From: Betaproteobacteria bacterium
GTDB taxonomy: Bacteria > Pseudomonadota > Gammaproteobacteria > Burkholderiales > Burkholderiaceae_C
Reading direction: 5' to 3'
Assembly (NCBI GenBank): GCA_009925925.1
Contig: RFQA01000003.1
Location: forward strand, 1-51,539
DNA length: 51,539 bases
Shown piece by piece: positions 41,507-50,522 of this stretch. Both the position numbers and the translations under genes were made by a program. A model generated the notes under the pieces. That model did no database searches. It saw only the letters and a list, made by a program, of their open reading frames with translations, and had not been told where the DNA came from. Each line of letters starts with the position of its first letter. Position 1 is the stretch's first letter.

Positions 41507-42181
41507 ATGTCGTCTGTCGCTGAAATCGCTCTAGAAGCTATGCCTGCAGAGGCGGGTGCCAAACGCGCACCCGCACGCCGCGCCATGCAAAAAGGGCAGC
41601 AAACCAAAGCGGCCATTGTGGAAGCTGCGCTGGGCCTTGCGACCCAGATCGGTCTCGAAGGCCTGAGCATCGGTGCGCTGGCCGAAGTCACGCAGATGAG
41701 CAAGTCCGGCGTTTTTGCGCACTTCGGCTCCCGCGAGGAAATGCAAATCTCCGTGATCCGCGAATACTTCAACCGCTTTGAGCAGGAAGTCTTTTATCCC
41801 GCCCTGCATGCGGACCGCGGACTGCCACGCGTGGAAGCCTTGTTCGGCAATTGGATGAAGCGCGTCGCCGTGGAAATCCAGTCCGGTTGCATTTTCATCA
41901 GCGGCGCCGTCGAATTCGACGACCGCCCGGGCCCGGTGCGCGACGCGCTGGCCTCTTCCGTACAAACCTGGCTCAGCGCCCTGTACCGCGCCGTCGTGCT
42001 GGCCAAGCAATGCGGCCACCTGCGTCCGGAAGCGGATGAACAGCAGATGGCCTTTGAAATCCACGGCCTCATCCTGGCCCTGCACTACGAAGCCCGTTTC
42101 CTCAAAAATCCCGGTTCTATCGAGCGCGCGAACCGTGGTTTTTCCAACATCCTTGCGCGCTACGCAATCACCTCCGTGTAA
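41507..42181 (+). CDS. TetR/AcrR regulator of the beta-oxidation operon
   Basis: This is a 224-residue regulator. After an Ala/Arg-rich N-terminal tail the TetR helix-turn-helix spans about residues 30-80 (QTKAAIVEAALGLATQIGLEG, IGALAEVTQMSKSGVFAHFGSREEMQI). The C-terminal domain has SGCIFISGAVEFDDRPGPVRDAL, typical of a YcdC/FadP-like group near fatty-acid degradation genes. The start at 41507 is preferred over an in-frame start at 41489, which would lie in the operator. The palindrome at 41466-41491 and the acyl-CoA dehydrogenase 46 bases downstream suggest it represses the operon and is released by an acyl-CoA; that is an inference. Confidence 0.9.
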   Translation: MSSVAEIALEAMPAEAGAKRAPARRAMQKGQQTKAAIVEAALGLATQIGLEGLSIGALAEVTQMSKSGVFAHFGSREEMQISVIREYFNRFEQEVFYPALHADRGLPRVEALFGNWMKRVAVEIQSGCIFISGAVEFDDRPGPVRDALASSVQTWLSALYRAVVLAKQCGHLRPEADEQQMAFEIHGLILALHYEARFLKNPGSIERANRGFSNILARYAITSV

Positions 42182-42226
42182 GCGCCATAACCCATCTTCA
42201 CCCCCAGTTACCTAGGAGAACTCACC

Positions 42227-44023
42227 ATGCCCACCTATACCCCCCCGATCCGTGACATGCAGTTTGTGATGCACGAAGTGCTCAATGTGGCGGATGACTT
42301 GAAACAAATCCCCAAGCACGCAGACATCGATGCAGACACCATCAATGCCGTGCTGGAAGAAGGCGGCAAATTCGCTGCCGAAGTGGCCTTCCCCCTGAAC
42401 ATCAGTGGTGACACCGAAGGTTGCACGATCGACCAGACCACCCACAAGGTCACTACTCCCAAGGGCTTCAAGGAAGCCTATCGCCAGTACATCGACGGCG
42501 GTTGGGCCGCATTGGCCTGCGACCCCGAGTACGGCGGACAAGGCCTGCCCTATGTGGTGAATGGCATGTTCTACGAAATGCTCAACAGCGCCAACCAGGC
42601 CTGGACCATGTACCCCGGCCTGACCCACGGGGCCTACGCCGCGCTGGAAACCCACGGCACCCCTGAGCAAAAAGCCACTTACCTGCCCAAGATGACCAGC
42701 GGCGAGTGGACCGGTACCATGTGCTTGACCGAACCCCATTGCGGTACCGACCTGGGCCTGATGCGCACCAAGGCCGAGCCGCAGGCCGACGGTACTTACA
42801 AAATCACCGGCAACAAGATCTTCATCAGCGCCGGCGAACACGACATGACCGACAACATCATTCACCTGGTGTTGGCCCGCTTGCCTGATGCGCCTCCCGG
42901 CATCAAAGGCATCAGCCTGTTCATCGTGCCCAAGTTCCATGTGAACGCAGACGGCTCCTTGGGTGAGCGCAACGGCATTTACTGTGGCGGCCTGGAGCAC
43001 AAAATGGGCATCCACGGTAATGCCACCTGCCAGATGGTTCTGGACGGTGCCGTGGGCACCATGGTCGGCCAGGCCAACAAAGGCATGCAAGGCATGTTTG
43101 TGATGATGAACGCCGCACGCCTGGGCGTGGGCAACCAATCGCTGGGCCTCACTGAAGTCGCATTCCAGAACGCCTTGGCCTACGCCAAAGACCGCATCCA
43201 GATGCGCAGCCTCTCCGGCACCAAAGCCAAAGACAAGCCCGCAGACCCCATCATCGTGCACCCCGACGTGCGCAAGATGCTGATGACTGCCCGTGCCTAC
43301 GCCGACGGCGGCCGTGCACTGCAGGTCTACTGCTCCATGTTGCTGGAAAAAGAGCACAACCACCCCGATGAAAAGATGCGCAAAGACGCAGGCGAAATGC
43401 TCGCTTTGCTGACCCCAATTGCCAAAGCCTTCCTGACCGACAACGGCCATATTGCTACCAACGCCTGCATGCAGGTCTTCGGCGGCCACGGCTTCATCAA
43501 GGAATGGGGCATGGAGCAGTTCGTGCGCGACAACCGCATCAATATGATCTATGAAGGCACCAACACCATCCAGTCTTTGGACTTGCTGGGCCGCAAGGTA
43601 TTGGGCAACAACGGCGCCACGCTGAAGAAGTTTGGCAAGCTGGTCGGCGTGCTGGTGGCAGAAGAGGGCGTGAACGAAAAGATGGCTGAATTCATCACTC
43701 CGATCGCCATCCTGGGCGAGCAGATGACCAAGTTCACCACCGAAGTCGGCTTCAAGGGTTTCCAGAACCCCGACGAAGTGGGCGCCGCCGCCGTGGACTA
43801 TCTGCGTGTGGCAGGTCATTTGGTGTTCGGATACTTCTTTGCCCGTATGGCCCAGGTGGCGCTACGTGAGATTGCGGCCGGTAGCACCGACCCGTTCTAC
43901 ACCGCCAAGCTGCAGACCGCGCGCTTCTATTTCGCCAAGCTGTTCCCCGAGACCGCGACCCTGATGCGCACAGCCCGCACCGGTTCCAAAGTTTTGATGG
44001 ACACCGACGCCGCCTTGGCGTAA
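42227..44023 (+). CDS. Acyl-CoA dehydrogenase, DmdC/large type
   Basis: This 598-residue flavoenzyme catalyses the first step of beta-oxidation (acyl-CoA to trans-2-enoyl-CoA). It has the N-terminal helical domain preceded by the short PPIRDMQFVMHEVL segment, typical of the 600-residue type, then MCLTEPHCGTDLGLMRTKA (FAD/substrate strand), KIFISAGEHDM, QVFGGHGFIKEWGMEQFVRD and the catalytic glutamate in INMIYEGTNTIQ. An extra C-terminal domain of about 130 residues follows. An AGGAG site precedes the ATG. It resembles both long-chain acyl-CoA dehydrogenases of Burkholderiales and the methylmercaptopropionyl-CoA dehydrogenase family; context favours fatty acids. Confidence 0.92.
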   Translation: MPTYTPPIRDMQFVMHEVLNVADDLKQIPKHADIDADTINAVLEEGGKFAAEVAFPLNISGDTEGCTIDQTTHKVTTPKGFKEAYRQYIDGGWAALACDPEYGGQGLPYVVNGMFYEMLNSANQAWTMYPGLTHGAYAALETHGTPEQKATYLPKMTSGEWTGTMCLTEPHCGTDLGLMRTKAEPQADGTYKITGNKIFISAGEHDMTDNIIHLVLARLPDAPPGIKGISLFIVPKFHVNADGSLGERNGIYCGGLEHKMGIHGNATCQMVLDGAVGTMVGQANKGMQGMFVMMNAARLGVGNQSLGLTEVAFQNALAYAKDRIQMRSLSGTKAKDKPADPIIVHPDVRKMLMTARAYADGGRALQVYCSMLLEKEHNHPDEKMRKDAGEMLALLTPIAKAFLTDNGHIATNACMQVFGGHGFIKEWGMEQFVRDNRINMIYEGTNTIQSLDLLGRKVLGNNGATLKKFGKLVGVLVAEEGVNEKMAEFITPIAILGEQMTKFTTEVGFKGFQNPDEVGAAAVDYLRVAGHLVFGYFFARMAQVALREIAAGSTDPFYTAKLQTARFYFAKLFPETATLMRTARTGSKVLMDTDAALA

Positions 44024-44079
44024 CCATCACGCATTCGTCTGTTCCGTCCTTTTCTTCACAGTACAACAAGGAGACAACC

Positions 44080-44523
44080 ATGCTGCGTACGATTCTGGTC
44101 ATGGCACTGGCATGCTGCACAACGGCAGCGATGGCCCAAATGAACCCCGTGGGCCTCTGGAAATCGATTGACGACAAGGATGGAAGCGCCAAGTCCGAAA
44201 TCCGTATCGTAGAGACTGCCGGTGTGGTGAGCGGCAAGATCGACAAGGTGCTGGACCCCAAGTCCAGACCGGACGAAAAGTGCGTGGAGTGCAAGGACGA
44301 CCGCAAAGACCAACCCATCGTCGGGCTGGAACTGATGCGCGGGCTCAAGAAGGCTGATTCCCGTGACAACCTTTGGGACGGCGGCACCATCGTGGAGCCG
44401 TCTACCGGCAAGGTCTACAAGGTGCAGCTCACCCCGATTGACGGTGGCAAGAAGCTCGAAGTCCGTGGCTACATCGGTGCCCCTTTGTTCGGGCGCACGC
44501 AGACCTGGATCCGCGTGCAGTAA
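44080..44523 (+). CDS. DUF2147 secreted protein
   Basis: This 147-residue protein has a clear signal peptide (LRTILVMALACCTTAAMA, cut before QMNPVG). The mature part opens with the DUF2147 pattern NPVGLWKSIDDKDGSAKSEI, continues with GVVSGKIDKVLDP and a CVECKDDRKDQPIVG region with two cysteines, and ends with LEVRGYIGAPLFGRTQTWIR. Members are periplasmic beta-rich proteins, often next to lipid catabolism genes in Burkholderiales; the biochemical role is unknown. An AAGGAG site precedes the ATG. It is inside the beta-oxidation operon, between the dehydrogenase and the hydroxyacyl-CoA dehydrogenase. Confidence 0.88.
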   Translation: MLRTILVMALACCTTAAMAQMNPVGLWKSIDDKDGSAKSEIRIVETAGVVSGKIDKVLDPKSRPDEKCVECKDDRKDQPIVGLELMRGLKKADSRDNLWDGGTIVEPSTGKVYKVQLTPIDGGKKLEVRGYIGAPLFGRTQTWIRVQ

Positions 44524-44585
44524 GCCGCGGCTCCATACCAACTCAAGAACCAGGGCCGCCCCACGGGCAGCCCGCAAGCGAAAGA

Positions 44586-47015
44586 ATGGCAATGTCCAAA
44601 TTTCTGGTGAAAAAAGTCGCTGTGCTGGGAGCCGGCGTTATGGGGGCCCAGATCGCGGCCCATCTCGTCAACGTCAAAGTGCCGGTGGTGCTGTTTGACC
44701 TGCCGGCCAAAGAAGGCCCCAAGAATGGCATCGTCACCCGTGCCATTGAGAACCTCAAGAAGCTCAAGCCCGCCCCTCTGGGCGTGGTGGATGACGCTGC
44801 TCTGATCGGTCAGGCCAACTACGAAGAACACCTCGAACAGCTGCGCGACTGCGACCTCATCATCGAGGCCATCGCAGAGCGCATGGACTGGAAGCTGGAC
44901 CTCTACAAAAAGATCGCGCCCTTCATCGGTCCCAACACGATTGTTGCGTCCAACACGTCCGGCCTGTCGATCACCAAATTGTCGGAAGCGCTGCCTGAGG
45001 AAATCAAGCCCCGTTTCTGCGGTATCCACTTCTTCAACCCGCCCCGCTACATGGCGTTGGTGGAGTTGATCAACACCCCGACTACAGAAGCTCACTACCT
45101 CGATGCTCTCGAAGGCTTCGTGACCAGCACCTTAGGCAAGGGCGTGGTGCGTGCCAAAGATTCCCCGAATTTCATTGCCAACCGCGTCGGTATCGCCGGC
45201 ATGTTGGCCACCATGAAGGAAGTGGAAAACTTCGGCCTCACCTACGACGTGGTCGATGACCTGACCGGCAAGAAGCTGGGTCGCGCATCCTCCGGCACCT
45301 TCCGTACTGCGGACGTGGTCGGCCTGGACACCATGGCCCACGTGATCAAGACGCTGCAGGACACGCTCAGCATCGAAACCGATCCCTTCTACGAGAGCTT
45401 TGCCACCCCAGTGGTGCTGAAGACCCTGTTGGAGATGGGTAACCTGGGCCAGAAGTCCAAAGCCGGCTTCTTTAAGAAGGTCGGCCGCGATGTGCTGCGC
45501 TTCGATGGTGAAAGCAAGGAATACGTGGCCGGCGGCGAAAAGGCCGACGAGGTCTACGCCCGCATGCTCAAGAAGCCAGCCGCCGAGCGCCTGAAGCTCT
45601 TGCGCAATGCCGAAGGCAAGCAGGGCCAGTTCCTGTGGGCCATCCTGCGCAACAGCTTCCACTACGCTGCCATTCATCTGGCGTCCATCGCCGACAACGC
45701 CCGCGATGTGGACTTCTGCATGCGCTGGGGCTTCGGCATGAAGCAAGGTCCGTTCGAGCTCTGGCAGGAAGCCGGTTGGCTCGAAGTGGCCCACATGGTT
45801 CAAGAAGATATAGCCGCCGGCAAAGCCCTGTGCGAAGCGCCGCTGCCCGAGTGGGTGTTCAAAGGCCCCGTGGCTGACGCCGGTGGTGTGCACACCGCTG
45901 CAGGTTCCTGGAACCCCACCACAGGCACTTTTGTTCCAGTGCGCAAGCTGCCCGTGTACGAGCGCCAGCACTTCCCCGAGAGCGTGCTGGGCTCCAATGC
46001 GCCCAAGGCCGAGACCGCTGGCAAGACCGTGTTTGAAGACGAGTCCATCCGCCTGTGGACGCTGGACACGGACCAGGATGGCCCCTCCGGTAGCCGAGTG
46101 CTCATTGCCAGCATCAAGACCAAGATGCACGCCATCGGTGGCGGTGTGATCGAAGGCCTGTTGCAAGCCCAAGAATTGGCCGAGAAGGAATACCAGGGTC
46201 TGGTGATCTGGTCGCCAGACGAGATGTTCTCTGCCGGTGCCGACTTACAAGGCATGATGCCTGCGTTCATGATCGGTGGCGCCAAAGCCATCGAGGGCGC
46301 AGAAGCCGAGCTGCAAAACGCCATGCTCAAGCTGCGCTACTCTAATGTGCCCGTCATTTCCGCCATTCGCGGTTTGGCGCTGGGCGGTGGTTGCGAGCTG
46401 GCCATCTACTCCAGCAAGCGCGTGGCCGCAATGGAAAGCTACATCGGCCTGGTGGAAGTCGGCGTGGGCCTGGTGCCCGGTGCCGGCGGCTTGACCTACA
46501 TCGCACGCCGCGCTGCAGAGAACATGGCACTGTCCACCTCCAAGGACGTGCTGCCTTTCCTGACCGAAGGCTTCACCGCTGCGGCTATGGCCAAGGTAGG
46601 CACTAGCGCGCTCGAAAGCCGCAAGCTGGGTTACCTGCTGGATAGCGACGTGGTCGTAGCGCACAAAGACGAGCTCTTGTTCGTGGCCATTAACGAGGCC
46701 AAGGCCTTGTACACCTCCGGCTACCGTGCACCGCACAAGCGCAGCTTCCCTGTGGCTGGTCGCAGTGGCATTGCCACCATCCGCGCCCAGCTGGTCAACA
46801 TGCGCGACGGTGGCTTCATCAGCGCGCACGATTTCCATATCGGCTTGCTGATTGCAGAGGTGGTGTGTGGCGGCCAAGTGGATGCCGGCACCCTGGTGAC
46901 GGAGGAATACCTCATGGCCATGGAACGCAAGGCCTTCTGCAGCCTGCTGACCCACCCCAAGACGCAAGAACGCATCATGGGCATGATGTCCACCGGCAAG
47001 CCGGTGCGTAACTGA
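44586..47015 (+). CDS. fadB: 3-hydroxyacyl-CoA dehydrogenase / enoyl-CoA hydratase (FadB/FadN type)
   Basis: This 809-residue bifunctional enzyme covers beta-oxidation steps two and three. The dehydrogenase domain is first (VAVLGAGVMGAQIAAHL, NAD-binding near residues 11-16; ASNTSGLSIT; GIHFFNPPRYM with the catalytic histidine; FIANRVGIAGM). A second dehydrogenase C-terminal module follows, then the crotonase domain (about residues 510-720: SAGADLQGMM, IRGLALGGGCELAIYS, VEVGVGLVPGAGG with an acidic residue). This order is the reverse of E. coli FadB and matches the FadN type. The start is 44586; ATG 44592 is an alternative. Confidence 0.93.
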   Translation: MAMSKFLVKKVAVLGAGVMGAQIAAHLVNVKVPVVLFDLPAKEGPKNGIVTRAIENLKKLKPAPLGVVDDAALIGQANYEEHLEQLRDCDLIIEAIAERMDWKLDLYKKIAPFIGPNTIVASNTSGLSITKLSEALPEEIKPRFCGIHFFNPPRYMALVELINTPTTEAHYLDALEGFVTSTLGKGVVRAKDSPNFIANRVGIAGMLATMKEVENFGLTYDVVDDLTGKKLGRASSGTFRTADVVGLDTMAHVIKTLQDTLSIETDPFYESFATPVVLKTLLEMGNLGQKSKAGFFKKVGRDVLRFDGESKEYVAGGEKADEVYARMLKKPAAERLKLLRNAEGKQGQFLWAILRNSFHYAAIHLASIADNARDVDFCMRWGFGMKQGPFELWQEAGWLEVAHMVQEDIAAGKALCEAPLPEWVFKGPVADAGGVHTAAGSWNPTTGTFVPVRKLPVYERQHFPESVLGSNAPKAETAGKTVFEDESIRLWTLDTDQDGPSGSRVLIASIKTKMHAIGGGVIEGLLQAQELAEKEYQGLVIWSPDEMFSAGADLQGMMPAFMIGGAKAIEGAEAELQNAMLKLRYSNVPVISAIRGLALGGGCELAIYSSKRVAAMESYIGLVEVGVGLVPGAGGLTYIARRAAENMALSTSKDVLPFLTEGFTAAAMAKVGTSALESRKLGYLLDSDVVVAHKDELLFVAINEAKALYTSGYRAPHKRSFPVAGRSGIATIRAQLVNMRDGGFISAHDFHIGLLIAEVVCGGQVDAGTLVTEEYLMAMERKAFCSLLTHPKTQERIMGMMSTGKPVRN

Positions 47016-47023
47016 TTGGCGCC

Positions 47024-47545
47024 ATGACTACGCTCGCTGCCCACGCATCGACTGCCCGGCCCAACCGCTTGGCACGCTCGGTCGCCAAGCTGGACCGCGT
47101 GCCTGCGGCCCTGCGCCCCTGGCTGCGCAACAAGGTCATGGGCCGAGCAGTGCCTTTCACCGGCACGGCAGGTCTGGACTTTGCGCACATGGCGCCTGAA
47201 CGTGTGGAGATTGCCGTGGCCAATGTGCGCCGCGTGCAAAACCACATTCAGGGTGTGCATGCCGCTGCCATGGCGCTGCTGGCCGAAACGGCCACCGGCA
47301 TGGTCGTGGGCATGAATGTGCGGGACGACTGCCTGCCCCTGGCCAAGAGCATGCGCATCGACTTCAAACGACGTGCCCAGGGCGCCATGCGCGCAGTGGC
47401 CACCTTGTCGGATGCGCAGCGCCAGCTCATGCAGCAAAGCGACAAGGGCGAGGTCAGCGTGCCGGTGCTGGTCAGCGACGAATCGGGCGAACAGCCCATT
47501 CAATGTGAATTCATCTGGGCGTGGATACCCACCCCGAAAAAATAA
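47024..47545 (+). CDS. DUF4442 hotdog-fold (thioesterase-like) protein
   Basis: This 173-residue protein fits the DUF4442 group of the hotdog superfamily. The segment VRRVQNHIQGVHAAAMALLAETATGMVVGMNV contains the asparagine/histidine and the central hotdog helix, followed by the LPLAKSMRIDFKRRAQG strand typical of the family. Related proteins are thioesterase-like, and an acyl-CoA role fits the operon, but activity is not shown. It starts nine bases after the fadB-type gene and is followed by the thiolase after 12 bases. The N-terminal 25 residues are basic (STARPNRLARSVAKLDRV). Confidence 0.85.
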   Translation: MTTLAAHASTARPNRLARSVAKLDRVPAALRPWLRNKVMGRAVPFTGTAGLDFAHMAPERVEIAVANVRRVQNHIQGVHAAAMALLAETATGMVVGMNVRDDCLPLAKSMRIDFKRRAQGAMRAVATLSDAQRQLMQQSDKGEVSVPVLVSDESGEQPIQCEFIWAWIPTPKK

Positions 47546-47557
47546 AGGAGTTTCCTC

Positions 47558-48751
47558 ATGAAACAAGTCCAAGACGCCTACATCGTTGCCGCCACGCGCA
47601 CGCCCATCGGGCGTTCCGGCCGCGGCTATTTCCGTAACACCCGCCCTGACGAGTTGCTGGTGTCTGCCTTGCGCAGCGCCATGTTGCAAGTCCCCACCCT
47701 GGACCCCAAAGCGATTGAAGACGCCATCATCGGCTGCTCTTTCCCCGAAGGCGAGCAGGGTATGAACATGGCCCGCGTGGCCGTGGGTTTGGCGTTTGAC
47801 CACCCCGTGGGTGGCATCACCGTCAACCGCTTCTGCGCGTCCGGCATCTCCGCCATCCAGATGGCGGCAGACCGCATCCGCGTCGGCGAGGCCGATGTAC
47901 TGATCGCCGGTGGTGCCGAGTCCATGAGCATGGTGCCCATGGGTGGCGGCAAGCCCTCGTTCAACCCCGAAGTGTTTGCCCGCGACGAGAACGTCGGCAT
48001 CGCCTACGGCATGGGTCTGACCGCAGAAAAGGTCGCCCAGCAGTGGAAGGTGACACGCGAAATGCAAGACGCCTTCGCCCTTGAATCCCACCTGCGCGCC
48101 ATCAAGGCCCAGCAAGCCGGCGAGTTCACCGACGAGATCACGCCCATCGATGTGATCGAGCGCACTCCCAACCTGGCAACCGGCGAAGTGTCCACCCGCA
48201 CCCGCACCGTGAACCTCGACGAAGGCCCACGCCCAGACACCTCCATCGAAGGCCTGGCCAAGCTCAAGCCTGTGTTCGCTGCCCGCGGCAGCGTGACTGC
48301 CGGCAACAGCTCCCAGACCAGCGATGGCGCAGGCGCTTTGATTCTGGCCAGCGAGAAAGCCGTCAAGCAGTTCGGCCTGACCCCCTTGGCCCGTTTTGTG
48401 AGCTTTGCAGCGCGCGGCGTGCCGCCCGAAATCATGGGTATCGGCCCGATCGAAGCCATTCCTGCCGCCCTGCGTTACGCTGGTCTGCAGCACTCTGACA
48501 TCGACTGGTTCGAGCTGAACGAAGCCTTTGCCGCCCAGTCGCTGGCTGTTATCAACACCCTGGGTCTGGATCCGTCCAAGGTCAACCCCATGGGTGGCGC
48601 GATTGCGCTGGGTCACCCGCTGGGCGCTACCGGTGCCATCCGTGCGGCCACGGTGGTGCACGCGCTGCGCCGCCACAACCTGAAGTACGGCATGGTCACC
48701 ATGTGCGTAGGAACCGGGCAGGGCGCTGCCGGCATCTTTGAACGCGTGTAA
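47558..48751 (+). CDS. fadA: Acetyl-CoA acyltransferase (thiolase)
   Basis: This 397-residue thiolase catalyses the last beta-oxidation step, cleaving 3-ketoacyl-CoA with CoA. The acylated cysteine is Cys93 in NRFCASGISAIQMAA. The histidine is in GGAIALGHPLGATGA and the second cysteine in CVGTGQGAAGIFE, so the active site is complete. The N-terminus has the typical AYIVAATRTPIGR start. A GGAG site lies before the ATG. A terminator with a UUCG-type loop follows 13 bases after the stop, so it probably ends the operon begun at 42227. It partners the fadB-type enzyme. Confidence 0.95.
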   Translation: MKQVQDAYIVAATRTPIGRSGRGYFRNTRPDELLVSALRSAMLQVPTLDPKAIEDAIIGCSFPEGEQGMNMARVAVGLAFDHPVGGITVNRFCASGISAIQMAADRIRVGEADVLIAGGAESMSMVPMGGGKPSFNPEVFARDENVGIAYGMGLTAEKVAQQWKVTREMQDAFALESHLRAIKAQQAGEFTDEITPIDVIERTPNLATGEVSTRTRTVNLDEGPRPDTSIEGLAKLKPVFAARGSVTAGNSSQTSDGAGALILASEKAVKQFGLTPLARFVSFAARGVPPEIMGIGPIEAIPAALRYAGLQHSDIDWFELNEAFAAQSLAVINTLGLDPSKVNPMGGAIALGHPLGATGAIRAATVVHALRRHNLKYGMVTMCVGTGQGAAGIFERV

Positions 48752-48764
48752 GGCGCGTCACACC

Positions 48765-48788
48765 AAGGCCACCTTCGGGTGGCCTTTT
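48765..48788 (+). terminator. Rho-independent terminator after the thiolase gene
   Basis: AAGGCCACC (48765-48773) and GGTGGCCTT (48778-48786) are exact inverse complements around a TTCG tetraloop, with T bases to 48788. It is a textbook terminator closing the beta-oxidation operon. Confidence 0.9.
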
Positions 48789-48830
48789 GCATGGGGCTGT
48801 ATGCTCCGCAGCCATCTGGAGATCGCTTGA

Positions 48831-49637
48831 ATGAGTACCCACGTTTTTGATGAAGCCATTGCGCTGCAGGCGCAGCCGGATGGCAGCTGGACAGGCCACA
48901 CCCACCCGGCCTATGCCAATATGGTGGGGCCGTTTGGCGGCATCACTGCGGCACAAGCCCTGAACGGAGTGCTGCAGCACCCCGAGCGATTGGGCGACCC
49001 GGTGTCACTGACGGTAAATTTTTGCGCGGCGCTGGCCGACGGTCCCTTCACCGTCATGGCGCGTGCGGCGCGCACCAACCGGTCGACGCAGCACTGGACT
49101 ATCGAGATCCAGCAGGGAGATGCGATTGTTATGACCGGCACGGCGGTGACCGCCGTGCGCCGGGAGACCTGGGGCGTGGACGAAGAACCCATGCCCCTGT
49201 GCCCGCCACCCTCCGAAGTACCGCCGCCGCAGGTCATGGCGCCCATGGAGTTTGTGAAGCGTTATGAGCAGCTCCCGGTGACCGGCCAGCTGCCTGCCGT
49301 GTGGGATGGCAGCGGCCACAGCAGCCTCACGCAAATCTGGGTGCGGGACAACCCGCCACGCCCCCTGGACTTTGCGTCGCTGGCTTGCATCTCCGATGTT
49401 TTCTTTCCCCGGGTGTTCATCCGCCGGGCCACCCACGTGCCTGTGGGCACCGTGTCATTGACGGTCTACTTCCACGCCAGCACCGAGCAACTGGCCCAGA
49501 CCGGCACCGGTTACTTGTTGGGGCAGGCGCAAGCGCAGGCCTTCCGTAATGGCTTTTTTGACCAGAGCAGCCAGCTCTGGAACGAAGCCGGCGTGCTGCT
49601 TGTGACCACGCACCAGATCGTCTATTACAAACAGTGA
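48831..49637 (+). CDS. Acyl-CoA thioesterase family protein (double hotdog)
   Basis: This 268-residue protein is built of two hotdog units, as in TesB-like and 4HBT-type acyl-CoA thioesterases. Segments are YANMVGPFGGITAAQALNGVL (first hotdog helix), SLTVNFCAALADGPF, and in the second unit PLDFASLACISDVFFPR and VPVGTVSLTVYFHA. It should hydrolyse acyl-CoA to free acid and CoA in the cytoplasm, balancing the CoA pool. It starts after the terminator at 48765-48788 with a TGGAG site, so it is a new transcript. The chain-length preference is unknown. The enoyl-CoA hydratase gene follows by 33 bases. Confidence 0.87.
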   Translation: MSTHVFDEAIALQAQPDGSWTGHTHPAYANMVGPFGGITAAQALNGVLQHPERLGDPVSLTVNFCAALADGPFTVMARAARTNRSTQHWTIEIQQGDAIVMTGTAVTAVRRETWGVDEEPMPLCPPPSEVPPPQVMAPMEFVKRYEQLPVTGQLPAVWDGSGHSSLTQIWVRDNPPRPLDFASLACISDVFFPRVFIRRATHVPVGTVSLTVYFHASTEQLAQTGTGYLLGQAQAQAFRNGFFDQSSQLWNEAGVLLVTTHQIVYYKQ

Positions 49638-49670
49638 TCCAATCACGCATCCAAATTTGAGCGAGCGACC

Positions 49671-50435
49671 ATGCAAGACATCCTGATCCACACCGACGCC
49701 GGTATCACCACCATCACCCTGAACCGGGTCGAAAAAAAGAACTCCTTTACTCAGGCCATGTACGCCGCCTGCGCAGACGCATTGGACGCCGCCCGTGACG
49801 ACGCGGCCGTGCGCGTGGTGGTGTTCCAAGGCGACGCCACCGTGTTCAGCGCCGGCAACGATATCGGCGACTTTCTGGGCGCGCCACCCAAGGCGCAGGA
49901 TGCGCCGGTCTTCCGCTTCCTGCGTGCGCTGGCGGCCTTCCCCAAGCCCATCGTTGCGGCGGTGTGCGGCCCGGCCGTGGGCATAGGCACCACCATGCTG
50001 TTCCATTGCGACCTGGTTTACGCCGGTGACAACGCAGCGTTCTCCATGCCCTTCGTGAACCTCGGCTTGTGCCCCGAGGCAGCGTCTAGTCTGTTGGTGC
50101 CCCAGATGATGGGTTACCACCGCGCCGCCGAAGCCTTGCTCATGGGCGAGCCCTTCATGGCCGAAGCCGCGCTGGAAGTGGGCTTGGCCAACCGCGTGGT
50201 ACCGCCCACCGAAGCCAATGCGGTGGCCCAGGCCCAGGCCCGCAAGCTGGCCGCCAAGCCCATCGCTTCGCTGATCGAAACCAAGCGCCTGCTCAAGAAA
50301 GGCCAACCGGCCGATGTGCTGGCCCGCATCGACGAAGAAGCCGTGAGCTTCGGCCGCATGCTGGGTGAGCCTTCTGCCAAAGAGGCGTTTACGGCGTTTA
50401 TGGAAAAACGCAAGCCAGACTTCAGCAGGGTCTGA
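49671..50435 (+). CDS. Enoyl-CoA hydratase/isomerase family protein
   Basis: This 254-residue crotonase-fold enzyme begins with ITTITLNRVEKKNSFTQAMY. The first oxyanion segment is VFSAGNDIGDFLG, the second AAVCGPAVGIGTTMLFHCDL, and PFVNLGLCPEAASSLL carries the acidic catalytic position. Members hydrate or isomerise 2-enoyl-CoAs. It is likely co-transcribed with the thioesterase. The C-terminus reads KRKPDFSRV, and a degenerate copy of this coding end occurs 80 bases downstream (50486-50515), a trace of a duplicated or lost paralogue. A specific substrate cannot be assigned. Confidence 0.9.
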   Translation: MQDILIHTDAGITTITLNRVEKKNSFTQAMYAACADALDAARDDAAVRVVVFQGDATVFSAGNDIGDFLGAPPKAQDAPVFRFLRALAAFPKPIVAAVCGPAVGIGTTMLFHCDLVYAGDNAAFSMPFVNLGLCPEAASSLLVPQMMGYHRAAEALLMGEPFMAEAALEVGLANRVVPPTEANAVAQAQARKLAAKPIASLIETKRLLKKGQPADVLARIDEEAVSFGRMLGEPSAKEAFTAFMEKRKPDFSRV

Positions 50436-50485
50436 AGGCTGTATCCGAAGGATGCGCACGAAGTGCGGGCTTGCGTTTTCGTCAA

Positions 50486-50515
50486 AAGCGAAAGCCCGAC
50501 TTCACCAAGGTCTGA
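50486..50515 (+). pseudogene. Remnant of an enoyl-CoA hydratase 3' end
   Basis: In frame the bases encode KRKPDFTKV and a TGA stop, against KRKPDFSRV and a TGA at the end of the hydratase gene (50406-50435). The two 30-base segments agree at 25 positions. No upstream hydratase sequence remains in this frame, so it is a leftover tail from duplication, recombination or gene loss. The rest of the 268-base gap (50436-50703) holds repeat copy D and the next promoter. Confidence 0.55.
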
Positions 50516-50522
50516 CTTTCAA

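Noticed and set aside
42212-43819. 535-codon open frame on the minus strand opposite the acyl-CoA dehydrogenase
   Set aside because: It is histidine/glycine/valine-rich in the way of antisense translations, has no motif, and lies wholly over a gene with clear catalytic residues.
46721-48676. 651-codon open frame on the minus strand across the fadB-type, DUF4442 and thiolase genes
   Set aside because: It spans three well-supported plus-strand genes, including their boundaries, with no domain; it is an artefact of codon bias.
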